Assembly (NCBI RefSeq): GCF_009917525.1
Contig: NZ_QZDU01000008.1
Span: forward strand, 1-64,000
Reading direction: 5' to 3'
Source of the DNA: Acutalibacter sp. 1XD8-36
GTDB taxonomy: Bacteria; Bacillota; Clostridia; Oscillospirales; Acutalibacteraceae
Length of the DNA stretch: 64,000 bases
A program made the translations under genes and the position numbers. Shown one piece after another: positions 49,604 to 59,600 of the stretch; within the stretch, counting starts at the first letter, position 1, and each line of letters opens with the position of its first letter. Under the pieces are notes generated by a model, which ran no database searches, was not told the DNA's origin, and worked only from the letters and a program-made list of their open reading frames with translations.

Positions 49604-50779
49604 TTACCCCTTCTTTATCCGCTCCATAGCCTCCCGGGTCTTATCCGCGTCCCCGAAGGCCGACAGCCTCATGCACCCCGCGCCGTTCTTCCCGAAGCCC
49701 TCACCGGGGGTGCCCACAATCTGCTTCTCGTTTAAGAGGTAGTCAAAATACTCCCAGCCGCCCATATTATCCGGGCACTTGAACCAGACATAGGGGGAGT
49801 TCTCGCCGCCGGTGAACCAGTAGCCCAGCTCCTTTAGAGCTGCCACCATCACCTGGGCGTTGCGCTTATAGTAGGCCACAGCGTCCCGGGTCTGCTTTAT
49901 GCCCTCGGGGGTAAAGACGGCCTCGGCAGCCCGCTGGGTGATATAGTTCACGCCGTTGAACTTGCTCCCCTGCCGGCGCTGCCAGAGGGCTGAGACGCTT
50001 ACGCCGTCAAAGGCAAGCTCCTTCTTTATCACTGTATAGCCGCAGCGCATACCTGTGAAGCCTGCTGTCTTAGAGAGGGAGCAGAACTCAATGGCACACT
50101 TCCCGGCACCGGGTATCTCGAAAATGCTCCTGGGCAGTCCGGGAGAGACAAAGCTCTCATAGGCAGAGTCGAAAAGTATCACTGCCTTCTGGTCCAAGGC
50201 ATAGTCAACCCAGGCTTTAAGCTGCTCCCTATTGTATACTGCCCCTGTGGGGTTATTGGGGGAGCAGATATAGATTATATCCGCAGGCTGGCTGGCATCG
50301 GGCATGGGCAGGAAGCCGTTGTCCATATTGGCGTCGGCATAAACTATCTTCCTGCCGGACATGATGTTGGTGTCAACATACACCGGGTATACCGGGTCTG
50401 GGACCAGGACGGTGTTTGAATTGTCGAAGATGTCAACTATATTGCCCACGTCGGACTTGGCGCCGTCACCCACAAAAACCTCACCGGCCTCAACATCTAC
50501 ACCGAGGCTCTGATAGTAGCCCGCTATGGCCTCCCGCAGGAATGGGTAGCCGTTGCTGTCCGGGGAGTAGCCGCGGAAGGTAGCTTTATCCGCCATCTCG
50601 TCCGCAGCCCTGTGCATGGCCTCTATCACCACCGGGGCCAGGGGCAGGGTCACGTCGCCAATGCCCATTCTGATAAGCTCGTTGTCCGGGTGTTTTTCGG
50701 TGAACTCATTGACCTTCTTTGCGATGGTCACAAAAAGGTAGCTCTGCTCAAGGTTCTTGAAGTTGGAATTCAGTTTCAT
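49604..50779 (-). CDS. dapL: LL-diaminopimelate aminotransferase
   Basis: A 391-residue PLP enzyme converting tetrahydrodipicolinate directly to LL-diaminopimelate. It shows IRMGIGDVTLPLAPVVIEAM, GYSPDSNGYPFLREAIAGYY, EVFVGDGAKSDVGNIVDIF, YICSPNNPTGAVYNREQL and the PLP-lysine motif EFCSLSKTAGFTGMRCGY. Start is ATG 50779 with GAGAGG upstream. With DapF (two copies in this window) it completes the short route to meso-diaminopimelate. Confidence 0.94.
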   Translation of the reverse strand: MKLNSNFKNLEQSYLFVTIAKKVNEFTEKHPDNELIRMGIGDVTLPLAPVVIEAMHRAADEMADKATFRGYSPDSNGYPFLREAIAGYYQSLGVDVEAGEVFVGDGAKSDVGNIVDIFDNSNTVLVPDPVYPVYVDTNIMSGRKIVYADANMDNGFLPMPDASQPADIIYICSPNNPTGAVYNREQLKAWVDYALDQKAVILFDSAYESFVSPGLPRSIFEIPGAGKCAIEFCSLSKTAGFTGMRCGYTVIKKELAFDGVSVSALWQRRQGSKFNGVNYITQRAAEAVFTPEGIKQTRDAVAYYKRNAQVMVAALKELGYWFTGGENSPYVWFKCPDNMGGWEYFDYLLNEKQIVGTPGEGFGKNGAGCMRLSAFGDADKTREAMERIKKG

Positions 50780-50798
50780 TGGTATCAATCCTCTCTTG

Positions 50799-51473
50799 TT
50801 ATAATGCCATCAATCGGGCCCGTGTGTCCCTGTCAAATTTTTCCAGGGCGTATCTGAAAGCGACCCTTGGCATATCGTGACAGTGTTCGGTAAGGTATCT
50901 CTCCACCCCGGCGCTGTCAAACTGGGACAGGCACTTCAGCATCCAGCCGTATCCCTTCTGCACCAGGTCGTGGGGGTCTGTGAGCAGTCGGTCCACTATG
51001 GCGTAGGGTTCAAGCCCCGCATAGTCATTCCTCATAACGGAGGGTATCAGCACCACCGCAGAGGCCCTTCGCATCCAGAAATTGCCTTCCGCCGTCCACT
51101 CCAGGATATCGGGAAAAAGTTCCTTATGCTGCCGTAGCATCTCCCCGAAGGCGTGGGTACAGAAGTCGTCGCAGTCCCCCCAGCCCCGCACGTACTCCTT
51201 AAGCCAGCGGTAAAATACCAGATACACATCCGCCGTATACTGGTCCTTCACACGGTACGCCCAGTTAAAGGCAACAACTCCCGCTGCCCAGTCCCGCAGC
51301 TCAAGGAGCTCCCCACAGAGGTTCAGTAAACTGTCTATGTCCTTCACGCCGGCCTGCCTATAGAGCTTACCGGAGAGCCTCCGAATGTCCCCGGTAACTA
51401 TATGCTTTCCCTCTGGCACGGCCCGGGAAAGCTTCTCAAGCTCCTCAGCAGCGAGCCGCACTATCTCATTCAT
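50799..51473 (-). CDS. DNA alkylation repair protein (AlkD-like)
   Basis: A 224-residue HEAT-repeat protein. Typical sequence: DFCTHAFGEMLRQHKELFPD, EWTAEGNFWMRRASAVVLIP and DPHDLVQKGYGWMLKCLSQF. AlkD removes bulky or charged alkyl-purines without base flipping. It overlaps the GrpB gene start by 4 bp. Confidence 0.87.
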   Translation of the reverse strand: MNEIVRLAAEELEKLSRAVPEGKHIVTGDIRRLSGKLYRQAGVKDIDSLLNLCGELLELRDWAAGVVAFNWAYRVKDQYTADVYLVFYRWLKEYVRGWGDCDDFCTHAFGEMLRQHKELFPDILEWTAEGNFWMRRASAVVLIPSVMRNDYAGLEPYAIVDRLLTDPHDLVQKGYGWMLKCLSQFDSAGVERYLTEHCHDMPRVAFRYALEKFDRDTRARLMAL

Positions 51474-52006
51474 CTCTTCCCCCTATTTTTTGCGTACTCC
51501 CTGGCCTTGGCCAGCGTCCTCTCCATATAGTCGTGCTTTCCGTCCGTATAGGCCGTCTGCACGTTATTGCACTCCTTCACCAGCCTGATTTTCAGTTCCT
51601 CATACTCTTTGGCCTTCTCCGGGAAGGCGTTCATATAGTCCCGCAGGTCAACGTAGTTGTGCCACTGTAAACTGTCATAGGGCAGGATATGCACCTGATG
51701 TGTGCGTATCTTGTCATCAGTCTCCAGCACATAGAGCAGGTTGCTGGAAAATCGGTTATAGCTCTCCTGGAAGCCCCGCTCAAGAATCCTGTCAATGGGC
51801 AGGCCCTCCATATTCAGCACACCTACGGCAATGTCTATTATGGGCTTTGCCTGTATGCCCTCTATAGCCGTGCTGCCGATGTGCTGGATGTCCTCGGCCC
51901 TGTCGCCAAAGACCTCCCACAGTACGTTGATGGTCTCCCGGGCCTGGCGGGGCCAGTCAGGGTCGTGGGGACTAATGGATACTGTGCCGCGCTTTAGTCC
52001 TGTCAT
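51470..52006 (-). CDS. GrpB family nucleotidyltransferase-like protein
   Basis: A 178-residue UPF0157/GrpB protein with IQHIGSTAIEGIQAKPIIDI then AVGV, the nucleotidyltransferase G-S-T and D-x-D pattern, and HQVHILPYDSLQWHNYVDLRDYM. Function of the family is poorly known. ATGA overlap with the AlkD-like gene. Confidence 0.87.
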   Translation of the reverse strand: MTGLKRGTVSISPHDPDWPRQARETINVLWEVFGDRAEDIQHIGSTAIEGIQAKPIIDIAVGVLNMEGLPIDRILERGFQESYNRFSSNLLYVLETDDKIRTHQVHILPYDSLQWHNYVDLRDYMNAFPEKAKEYEELKIRLVKECNNVQTAYTDGKHDYMERTLAKAREYAKNRGKR

Positions 52007-52068
52007 TATTTGTACCTCCTGCTATAGTTTGATAAATCGTAAGAGTATAGCAGAAGTTTTCCAGCTTG

Positions 52069-53682
52069 TCAAGCCTTTTCCCCGGCGTACTCCGCCGCCG
52101 CGCCTACAAAGCCACTAAACAGCGGATGCGGCCTATTGGGCCTGGACTTGAACTCAGGGTGGAACTGCCCCGCCACAAAGAAGCGCTTCTCCGGCAGCTC
52201 TACGGACTCCACCAGCCGGCCGTCCGGGGAGGTGCCGCTTATGGTCATACCGTTTTGCTCCACGGCCTCGCGGAAGTCGTTATTGAACTCGTAGCGGTGG
52301 CGGTGGCGCTCGTTTATAAGTTCCTCTCCGTAGCACTCCGACATTTTTGTGCCGGGGACAATCTTGCAGGGATAGCTGCCAAGGCGCAGGGTGCCGCCCT
52401 TATTTATATCGGCGTTCTGGTCCGGCATGAAGTCTATTACCTTATTCAGGCCGTATTCGTCGAACTCTCCTGAGTTGGCGTCTGAAATCCCGCAGACGTT
52501 CCGGCAGAACTCAATAACGGCTACCTGCATACCAAGGCAGATACCAAGGTACGGGATGTCCCGCTCCCTTGCAAACTTGGCTGCCAGCACCATGCCTTCA
52601 ATGCCCCGGCTGCCGAAGCCTCCGGGAATAATTATGCCGTGGCAGTCGCCCAGGCGGGTGGAGATATTCTCCTCGTCCAGGGTCTCGGAATCCACCCAGT
52701 CTATATCCACCTTGGCGCTGTGCCCGTAGCCCGCGTGGGCCAGGGCCTCCATCACAGAGAGATACGCGTCGTGGAGCTTCACATACTTGCCCACAAGGGC
52801 TATGCGCACGGTGCGCTTGCGGCTGCGTATTTTCTCCACCATCCCCAACCACTCGGACATATCCGGCTCAGGGGTCGTGAGGTTCAGCTCCCGGCATACT
52901 ATGTCGGAGAACTTGCTCTTTTCCAGCATTATCGGGGCTTCATAAAGTACAGGTATTGTCAGGTTTTCGATAACGCAGTCTTTGCGCACATTGCAGAACA
53001 TGGCTATTTTCTCGAAGATACTGTGGTCGTCAATGGGCACATCCGTGCGCAGGACTATGATATTCGGCTTTATGCCCATGCCCTGCAGCTCCTTCACAGA
53101 GTGCTGGGTGGGCTTGCTCTTATGCTCGCCGGAGCCCTTCAGATAGGGCACTAAAGTCACGTGGATAAACAGGGAGTTCTCAGGCCCCACCTCCTGGCTT
53201 ACCTGGCGTATGGCCTCCAAAAATGGCTGGCTCTCGATATCCCCCGCAGTACCGCCTATCTCGGTTATGACTATATCGGCGTTGTTCTTGCTGCCGACGC
53301 TGTAGATAAAGCTCTTTATTTCCGAGGTAATATGTGGTATCACCTGGATTGTTTCTCCAAGGTACTCCCCCCGGCGCTCCTTATTGAGCACGTTCCAGTA
53401 GACCTTGCCGGTGGTGAGGTTTGAGAACTTGTTCAGGTCCTCGTCGATAAACCGCTCGTAGTGGCCCAAATCAAGGTCTGTCTCCAAGCCGTCCTCGGTG
53501 ACGTATACTTCGCCGTGCTGGTATGGGCTCATGGTGCCCGGGTCCACGTTGATATACGGGTCCAGCTTCTGGGCGGCTACCTTCAGGCCTCTGGACTTCA
53601 GCAGGCGGCCAAGGGAGGCTGCTGTTATGCCCTTGCCAAGGCCTGAGACTACGCCGCCGGTTACGAAAATGTACTTTGCCAT
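52069..53682 (-). CDS. pyrG: CTP synthase
   Basis: A 537-residue enzyme making CTP from UTP and glutamine. Synthetase domain: [20 protein letters not shown] and [20 protein letters not shown]; glutaminase domain: [12 protein letters not shown], nucleophile Cys in [15 protein letters not shown], and [10 protein letters not shown]. Length and motifs are standard. It lies near carA/carB, consistent with pyrimidine supply, but is not in one operon with them. Confidence 0.96.
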   Translation of the reverse strand: MAKYIFVTGGVVSGLGKGITAASLGRLLKSRGLKVAAQKLDPYINVDPGTMSPYQHGEVYVTEDGLETDLDLGHYERFIDEDLNKFSNLTTGKVYWNVLNKERRGEYLGETIQVIPHITSEIKSFIYSVGSKNNADIVITEIGGTAGDIESQPFLEAIRQVSQEVGPENSLFIHVTLVPYLKGSGEHKSKPTQHSVKELQGMGIKPNIIVLRTDVPIDDHSIFEKIAMFCNVRKDCVIENLTIPVLYEAPIMLEKSKFSDIVCRELNLTTPEPDMSEWLGMVEKIRSRKRTVRIALVGKYVKLHDAYLSVMEALAHAGYGHSAKVDIDWVDSETLDEENISTRLGDCHGIIIPGGFGSRGIEGMVLAAKFARERDIPYLGICLGMQVAVIEFCRNVCGISDANSGEFDEYGLNKVIDFMPDQNADINKGGTLRLGSYPCKIVPGTKMSECYGEELINERHRHRYEFNNDFREAVEQNGMTISGTSPDGRLVESVELPEKRFFVAGQFHPEFKSRPNRPHPLFSGFVGAAAEYAGEKA

Positions 53683-53719
53683 ATTTTTTCATCCTTTCGT
53701 TTTTGGGCGGTGTACTTCG

Positions 53720-53779
53720 TCACCGCTTTAGACCTTGGGACTCTGTCCCAAGCCCTGCCACCTTTGAAAAGGTGGACGA
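53720..53779 (-). repeat. Two-hairpin repeat element reading through the 3' end of dapF
   Basis: CTTGGGAC-TCT-GTCCCAAG (53734-53752) and CCACCTT-TGAA-AAGGTGG (53758-53775) are perfect palindromes. I recognise this GGGACTCTGTCCC / ACCTTT-AAAGGT pair as a type of dispersed intergenic repeat in gut Clostridia (from memory, not searched). Here it falls inside the reading frame and adds about 19 residues to DapF. Confidence 0.6.
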
Positions 53780-54625
53780 AACTTTTACTTCTCCTGAGAA
53801 GACCTTTACTGCCTCGCCGGTCATGAGGACGCGCTCCGGGGTATAGTTTATTACAAGGTCTCCCCCGCGGAGCCTTACGGTTATGTCCTCGCCCGTCCTG
53901 CAGTATCCGTTAAGGCAGGCTGCCACCGCCGCCGCGCAGGCCCCGGTGCCGCAGGCCATGGTCTCGCCGCTGCCCCGCTCCCAGACCCGCATCTTGAGCG
54001 TACGGCTGTCCAGCACCTCTATGAACTCGGTGTTCACCCCATTGGGGAATATTTTATCTTTCTCAAACCTTGGGCCGATGGCTTCAAGGTCCAGCTCCAT
54101 AGGGTCGCCGCCGAATATTACGCAGTGTGGGTTGCCCATGGACACGCAGGTTACCTGGTACTCCCCGCCGGCTACGGCTATCTTCCGGTCCACTACGCTC
54201 TCCCCGGGCAGGCTGACAGGTATGCGCTCCGGCACAAGCTCTGCCCTGCCCATGTCCACCGTGACAGCGGCGGCCTCGCCGCCCTTCTCTATTATATCAC
54301 AGTATTTCACGCCGCTCAATGTGTCTATCTCCAAATGCTTCTTCCGGCACAGCCCAGTGTCGTACAGGAACTTTGCCACGCACCGTATGCCGTTGCCGCA
54401 CATCATGGCCTCGCTGCCGTCGGCGTTGAAAATGCGCATTTTTCCGTCCGCAGTCTCCGAGGGGCAGACCAATATGATACCGTCTCCCCCAACGCCCTTA
54501 TGCCGGTCGGAAAGGAGTATACTCAGCCCCTCCGGGTCTGCGATAGTCTGGTTAAAGCAGTCAAAGTATATATAATCGTTCCCGCAGCCGTGCATTTTCA
54601 CAAACCGCAAGGTCTCCTTGCTCAT
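53720..54625 (-). CDS. dapF: Diaminopimelate epimerase
   Basis: A 301-residue enzyme interconverting LL- and meso-diaminopimelate. Active cysteines lie in MMCGNGIRCVAKF and MACGTGACAAAVAACLNG; KMHGCGNDYIYFD and SDRHKGVGGDGIILVCP are standard. The natural C-terminus seems to be VKVFSGEVKV; the last 19 residues (SSTFSKVAGLGTESQGLKR) come from a repeat element. Start ATG 54625 with GGAGG upstream. A second DapF domain is fused to CarB 2 kb away. Confidence 0.93.
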   Translation of the reverse strand: MSKETLRFVKMHGCGNDYIYFDCFNQTIADPEGLSILLSDRHKGVGGDGIILVCPSETADGKMRIFNADGSEAMMCGNGIRCVAKFLYDTGLCRKKHLEIDTLSGVKYCDIIEKGGEAAAVTVDMGRAELVPERIPVSLPGESVVDRKIAVAGGEYQVTCVSMGNPHCVIFGGDPMELDLEAIGPRFEKDKIFPNGVNTEFIEVLDSRTLKMRVWERGSGETMACGTGACAAAVAACLNGYCRTGEDITVRLRGGDLVINYTPERVLMTGEAVKVFSGEVKVSSTFSKVAGLGTESQGLKR

Positions 54626-54653
54626 GGAAATCGCCTCCAATTTTTCCTTCCCC

Positions 54654-55124
54654 TCAGTCTCTCGAGCATTTCTCCGCGTCTATGGCAAGCACGAACATCA
54701 GCGCGTAGAGCCCGTCATCCGGGCTCATAACGTCGATGATATAGGTGTCCGTCCAGTTCCATATCTCCTTGCTTATCACTGCCAGCCTGTCCCCCATGGG
54801 ACCAAGGATAGTATAGTCCCACTCGGTCCAGTTGCCGTCAATATGCCAGCCGTTAAAATCGATATTGTACTTGGGCTTAAAGACGGTGAACTCCTTGCTG
54901 ATTGAGCCTATGTACTGCTCACCTAAGTATATCTCAAACTTAGGCATCCAGGTGAGCACCTTCTCCTTCACCGTGCCCACCTCAAAGCCCTGGGGGTCGA
55001 ATATCTTCAGACAGTGCCCCCAGCTGAGCTGGCCCTGGACAGTGTAGGCCACGCTGCCGTCCTCATAGTATATGTCGTAGCTGTCAAGCCACGAGAAAAG
55101 TCTTTGCTTGAAAAGTAGCTTCAT
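54654..55124 (-). CDS. LURP-one-related (tubby-like) protein
   Basis: A 156-residue beta-barrel protein of the LURP-one/DUF567 family: LLFKQRLFSWLDSYDIYYED, then VAYTVQGQLSWGHCLKIFD and WTDTYIIDVMSPDDGLYALM. The fold resembles phospholipid scramblases; role in bacteria unknown. It lies 28 bp upstream of the dapF start. Confidence 0.82.
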   Translation of the reverse strand: MKLLFKQRLFSWLDSYDIYYEDGSVAYTVQGQLSWGHCLKIFDPQGFEVGTVKEKVLTWMPKFEIYLGEQYIGSISKEFTVFKPKYNIDFNGWHIDGNWTEWDYTILGPMGDRLAVISKEIWNWTDTYIIDVMSPDDGLYALMFVLAIDAEKCSRD

Positions 55125-55133
55125 TTTGTCTCC

Positions 55134-56141
55134 TTAGTACCTCGGTACCTCAATGACCTCTACTGTACCGTCTTCTTTGCGATGATAAACCTTACTGGAG
55201 GTGGAGCTCTCCGCCTCACTGCTCAAATCACTGTCCCCGCTTTTTTTGCCCTCCGGCACAGTCACCTTCACGAACCACTCCCCCTCACGCTCCCAGAAGC
55301 TGTCAAGGGCATGGGCGGGCAGCTGGGCCCAGAAACCGTAGCCCGCCTCATTCTTCCAGCGCAGGCGCACCTGCAGGGGCCGTCCGTCGGCGGCGGTGTG
55401 CACGGTGGATATCTCATAGCCCTCGTGGCCCTCCACTGGCTCCCAGCCGGGGAATTTGAAGTCCTCCACGGCCTGCCGGTCCTCAGGGAATGGCGTAGGC
55501 TCCGGGGTTGGGATGGGTTTGCCATCGGCGCCAACATGGAGGCCTAGCATCTCCCGGTAACCCGGCTGTTCCTCGCCCCTGCCTGTTAGCCCCTCGGGAG
55601 GCAGCCACCAGCTTGGAGTGACCCATTTTCCTTCAGGCAGCGGCTCATAGGTCGCCGCTAGCTCCCAGCCCCGGACCATGTACCCATAGCTGGGCCAGTC
55701 CCATTCCCGGGCCCAGAGCCTCAGCTCCTCCTCTGTAAGCCCCGCCAGGGCCGCCAGCTCGCTGTCCTCCTGACGGCTGCTGAACATGAAGCGGAATATA
55801 CCCTCATAGCACGCTCCGTCGGCAAATACATCCTCGCCGTAGAGCTCGGTTACGGCCTGGTCGTTTATCCACCAGAGCTCGCTACCGCTAAGGTCAATCC
55901 CGCTCTCCACCAAGTCCAGCTCGTCCTGCAGATTCTCCAGCAAGCTCTTGCTCCCGGAGTAGGCCGCAAAGGAATTGACCCCCTCGCCCCAGCCCTCTAT
56001 GGTCTCAGGCTCGTAGGCCTCCACGGCCTCACCGGCCATTCCGGCCCCCTGCGCCTCCGGCTCTCCGTCCACCGGCAGGCAGCCAGAAAGCGTGGCCACA
56101 ATAAGGACCGCAAGGGCAAAAAACACAGTTATCTTCTTCAT
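55134..56141 (-). CDS. Hypothetical lipoprotein
   Basis: A 335-residue lipoprotein with signal MKKITVFFALAVLIVATLSG and lipobox LSGC. The mature part is acidic, with a Pro-rich stretch (PTPEPTPFPEDRQ) and Trp-rich segments; the C-terminal VTVPEGKKSGDSDLSSEAES is a charged tail. No family recognised. The next gene upstream is a second small lipoprotein, 12 bp away. Confidence 0.75.
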   Translation of the reverse strand: MKKITVFFALAVLIVATLSGCLPVDGEPEAQGAGMAGEAVEAYEPETIEGWGEGVNSFAAYSGSKSLLENLQDELDLVESGIDLSGSELWWINDQAVTELYGEDVFADGACYEGIFRFMFSSRQEDSELAALAGLTEEELRLWAREWDWPSYGYMVRGWELAATYEPLPEGKWVTPSWWLPPEGLTGRGEEQPGYREMLGLHVGADGKPIPTPEPTPFPEDRQAVEDFKFPGWEPVEGHEGYEISTVHTAADGRPLQVRLRWKNEAGYGFWAQLPAHALDSFWEREGEWFVKVTVPEGKKSGDSDLSSEAESSTSSKVYHRKEDGTVEVIEVPRY

Positions 56142-56153
56142 GACCCCACCCCC

Positions 56154-56615
56154 CTATTCTATCGTAAACTCAAAGGTTCCCAGGTCCTCGTGGCAAATGC
56201 GGTACTCTCCGCTTCGCCAGAGGGCGCAGGCCGGTACGGCAAATTCCCGCTCACATTCCCCCGGCCCGATACACCGGGCCACTAATGTCCACTGTCTTGG
56301 AATCCAGGGGCGGTACACCGTGTGCCAGGCCCCGTTGTAAAGATAGTCGAGACTCGAATATCCGGGCTCCGGGTTCCAGAGTTCCTCCTCAAGGTCGAGC
56401 TTCACCTTCAATACTCTCCAGTCGAGATACGACTCTTGGTCCGGCTCCTGGTCCAGGTGCATATCCTCCATGGAGACAAGCTCCATGACGATGCCCTCGA
56501 CTGCCGCCGGCTCCTCCGCGTCCTCCCACAACGGAAAGGGGCTATCCGCCAGGTCTGCCGCCTGACACGCGCTCAGGCTCAGCGCCAATAATAAGATGGC
56601 TGTCAGTTTCTTCAT
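56154..56615 (-). CDS. Hypothetical lipoprotein with Ig-like fold
   Basis: A 153-residue lipoprotein (MKKLTAILLLALSLSAC, Cys17). The C-terminal strand pattern CEREFAVPACALWRSGEYRI then CHEDLGTFEFTIE resembles small bacterial Ig-like lipoproteins that are often encoded with other surface lipoproteins. Co-transcribed with the 335-residue lipoprotein. Confidence 0.75.
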   Translation of the reverse strand: MKKLTAILLLALSLSACQAADLADSPFPLWEDAEEPAAVEGIVMELVSMEDMHLDQEPDQESYLDWRVLKVKLDLEEELWNPEPGYSSLDYLYNGAWHTVYRPWIPRQWTLVARCIGPGECEREFAVPACALWRSGEYRICHEDLGTFEFTIE

Positions 56616-56684
56616 AATTCTCGCTCCTTTTTAGAATAGTATAGTTGTTCCTACTATCCAAGTCGCAAAAAATCACGAAATATT

Positions 56685-59600
56685 TTAAACTTCTACCTCG
56701 CCGTCAAAAATTTTCACAGCCCCGCCGGTCATGAGCACCCGCTGGTCGGTGTAGTTTATTTTCAGCTCGCCGCCCTTGAGTATCACCCGGATATCCCTGC
56801 CCTTGGGACAGAGGCCGTTTAGTGTGGCAGCTACCACTGCCGCACAGGTGCCGGTGCCGCAGGCCATGGTCTCGCCGCTACCCCGCTCCCATATGCGGGC
56901 CTTTAGGGTGCGGCTGTCTATTACCTCCACAAATCCCACGTTCACCCTTTCAGGGAACAAGGGGTCCCGCTCTATGAGAGCGCCCAGCCTTTCCACGTCC
57001 ACCTTATCCACCGAGGGCACGAACACCGTCACATGGGGGTTGCCCATGGAGCAGCAGGTTATCTCCATCTGCTCCCCTGCAAGCTCCACCCTGCGGCCTA
57101 TTACCGGCCCGCCGGTGAGCTTTACCGGGACCTTTTCTGGCTCCAGCTGCACCTGGCCCATATCCGCAGCCACCTGGTGGCATACTCCGTTTTTGGTTAT
57201 CACAGTGCACTCCTTCACGCCGCTCCTGGTCTCAATGCTCAGCACCCAACGGCCCACGCCTGCGGGAGTGCCCCGGGCTATGCTGTTGTCGAAAAGGTAC
57301 TTCGCCACACAGCGCACGCCGTTGCCACACATCCATCCCTCGCTGCCGTCACGGTTGAACATAGTCATTTTGGCGTCGGCCACGTCCGAGGGGCCTATCA
57401 GTATGACGCCGTCGCCGCCCACGCCATTGTGGCGGTCGGAAAGGCTCACCGCCAGGGACTCGGGGGAGGCCACGCGGTTTGTGGGGTCAAAGCAGTTCAC
57501 GTAGATATAGTCGTTGGAGCAGGCTGACATCTTCGTGAATTTAATGCGCTGCTTCTCCTCTTTAAGGTCGTTGATATCCACTATCTCCGTGTTCTCCGGG
57601 GTATAGCGGCTCATAAGGGAGTCGGCCAGGGCATTCGCCGTGTCGATAGCCGTCAGGCAGGGTATACCCAGCAGGCTTGCCTTGCGGCGGATTTTCACAC
57701 TGTCCCTGGCGGGGTTCCTGCCCTTTGCAGAGGTGGATATAACATAGTTCACCTGTCCGCTCTCCAGGAGGGTGATGGTGTTATGGCCTGAGTTCTCGTG
57801 TATTTTATCCACCACGGTCACGTTCAGGCCGGCCTTAAAGAGCACCAGCGCCGTGCCGCCGGTGGCGTAGAGCTTAAAGCCCAGACGGTCCAGCTTCTTT
57901 GCTATCTCAGCAATCTCCGACTTGTCCTGGTCACGCACGGTAATAAACACACCGCCGCCCTTGCGCATATTGTGCCCCGACGCCACAAGGCCCTTGTACA
58001 GGGCTTCCTCAAGGCTCGTGCCTATGCCAAGCACCTCACCGGTGGACTTCATCTCAGGTCCCAGATGTGTGTCCACGTCCGCAAGCTTCTCAAAGGAGAA
58101 TACCGGCACCTTCACCGCTACATAGGGGGACGGCTTATAAAGCCCTGTGCCGAAGCCCAGGTCCCGGAGCTTATACCCAAGGCTCACCTTTGTAGCCAGG
58201 TCGCACATAGGCACGCCGGTGACCTTGCTGATATACGGCACCGTCCGGGAGGCCCGTGGGTTCACCTCTATGACGTATATCTCGCCGTCCATAATAATAT
58301 ACTGAAGGTTTATAAGCCCAATGCCGCGGAGCTCCCGGCAGAGGGTCTCAGTAGTTGAGACTATTTTCTGGCTCATGCCGTCGTCAATATCAGAGGCCGG
58401 GTACACGGCGATACTGTCGCCGGAATGTATGCCGGTGCGCTCCACGTGCTCCATAATGCCGGGAATCAGTATCTCCTCTCCGTCGCATATGGCGTCAACC
58501 TCTATCTCCATGCCGGAAAGGTACTTGTCAATAAGCACCGGGTTGTCCTGCTTTGTGGACAGGATAATGCTCATATACTCCTCAATGTCCTCCGCACAGG
58601 TGGCGATTATCATATTCTGCCCGCCCAGCACGTAAGAGGGGCGCATGAGCACGGGATAGCCCAGCTGCTCCGCGGCGCTCAGGGCTTCCTCTGCGGTCAT
58701 GACTGTGGAGCCCTTCGGACGCTTTATGCCCGAGCGCTCCAGCAGCTCGTCAAAGCGCTCACGGTCCTCGGCCATGTCTATGGTGTCGGCGGAGGAGCCA
58801 AGGATTGGTATATTGTTGGCAGCCAGGGTCTTTGTAAGCTTAATTGCCGTCTGCCCGCCGAAGGCCACTACAACGCCTATGGGCTTCTCGATATTTATAA
58901 TGTCCATCACGTCTTCCGGCGAAAGGGGCTCAAAGTACAGCCTGTCGCCGGTGTCGAAGTCGGTGGAGACAGTCTCAGGGTTGTTGTTTACAATTACCAC
59001 CTGGTACCCAAGCTTCTGCAGGGCCATTACACAGTGGACGCTTGCATAGTCGAACTCAATGCCCTGGCCTATGCGTATGGGTCCGGAGCCCAGCACCATG
59101 ACCGTCTTCCGGCATTCGCCTTGGGAAGCCGCTCCCTTTTCCCTGATAAACTCAGCGGCCTCATCCTCCCCGCCGCTTTCGGGGGTGTCGTAGGTGGCGT
59201 AGAAATATGGGGTATGGGCGGCGAACTCGCCAGCGCAGGTATCCACCATCTTGAAGGTAGTCTGGCGCTCATAGTCCACCTTACAGCCGGAGAGCCTTGC
59301 TATAGCCGCGTCCGGATAGCCCAGCCGCTTGCCCTTGGTGTACAGCTCCTCTGTGAGGGCCCCATTCACAAGCTCCCCCTCGTAGTCCAGAAGGTTTACA
59401 AGCTTTGAGAGGAACCACGAGTCTATCATGGTAAGCTCATGGAGCTCGTCAACAGTCCGGCCGCGCTTTAAGAGCTCGTATACTGCGAACAGCCTCTCGT
59501 CGGTGGCGCGCCCGGCTATTTGCAGAAGGACCTCCTCTGTCTCATCTGCAAACTTCGGCAGGTTCAGGGTGTCAAGGCCTATCTCCGCACCCCGCACCGC

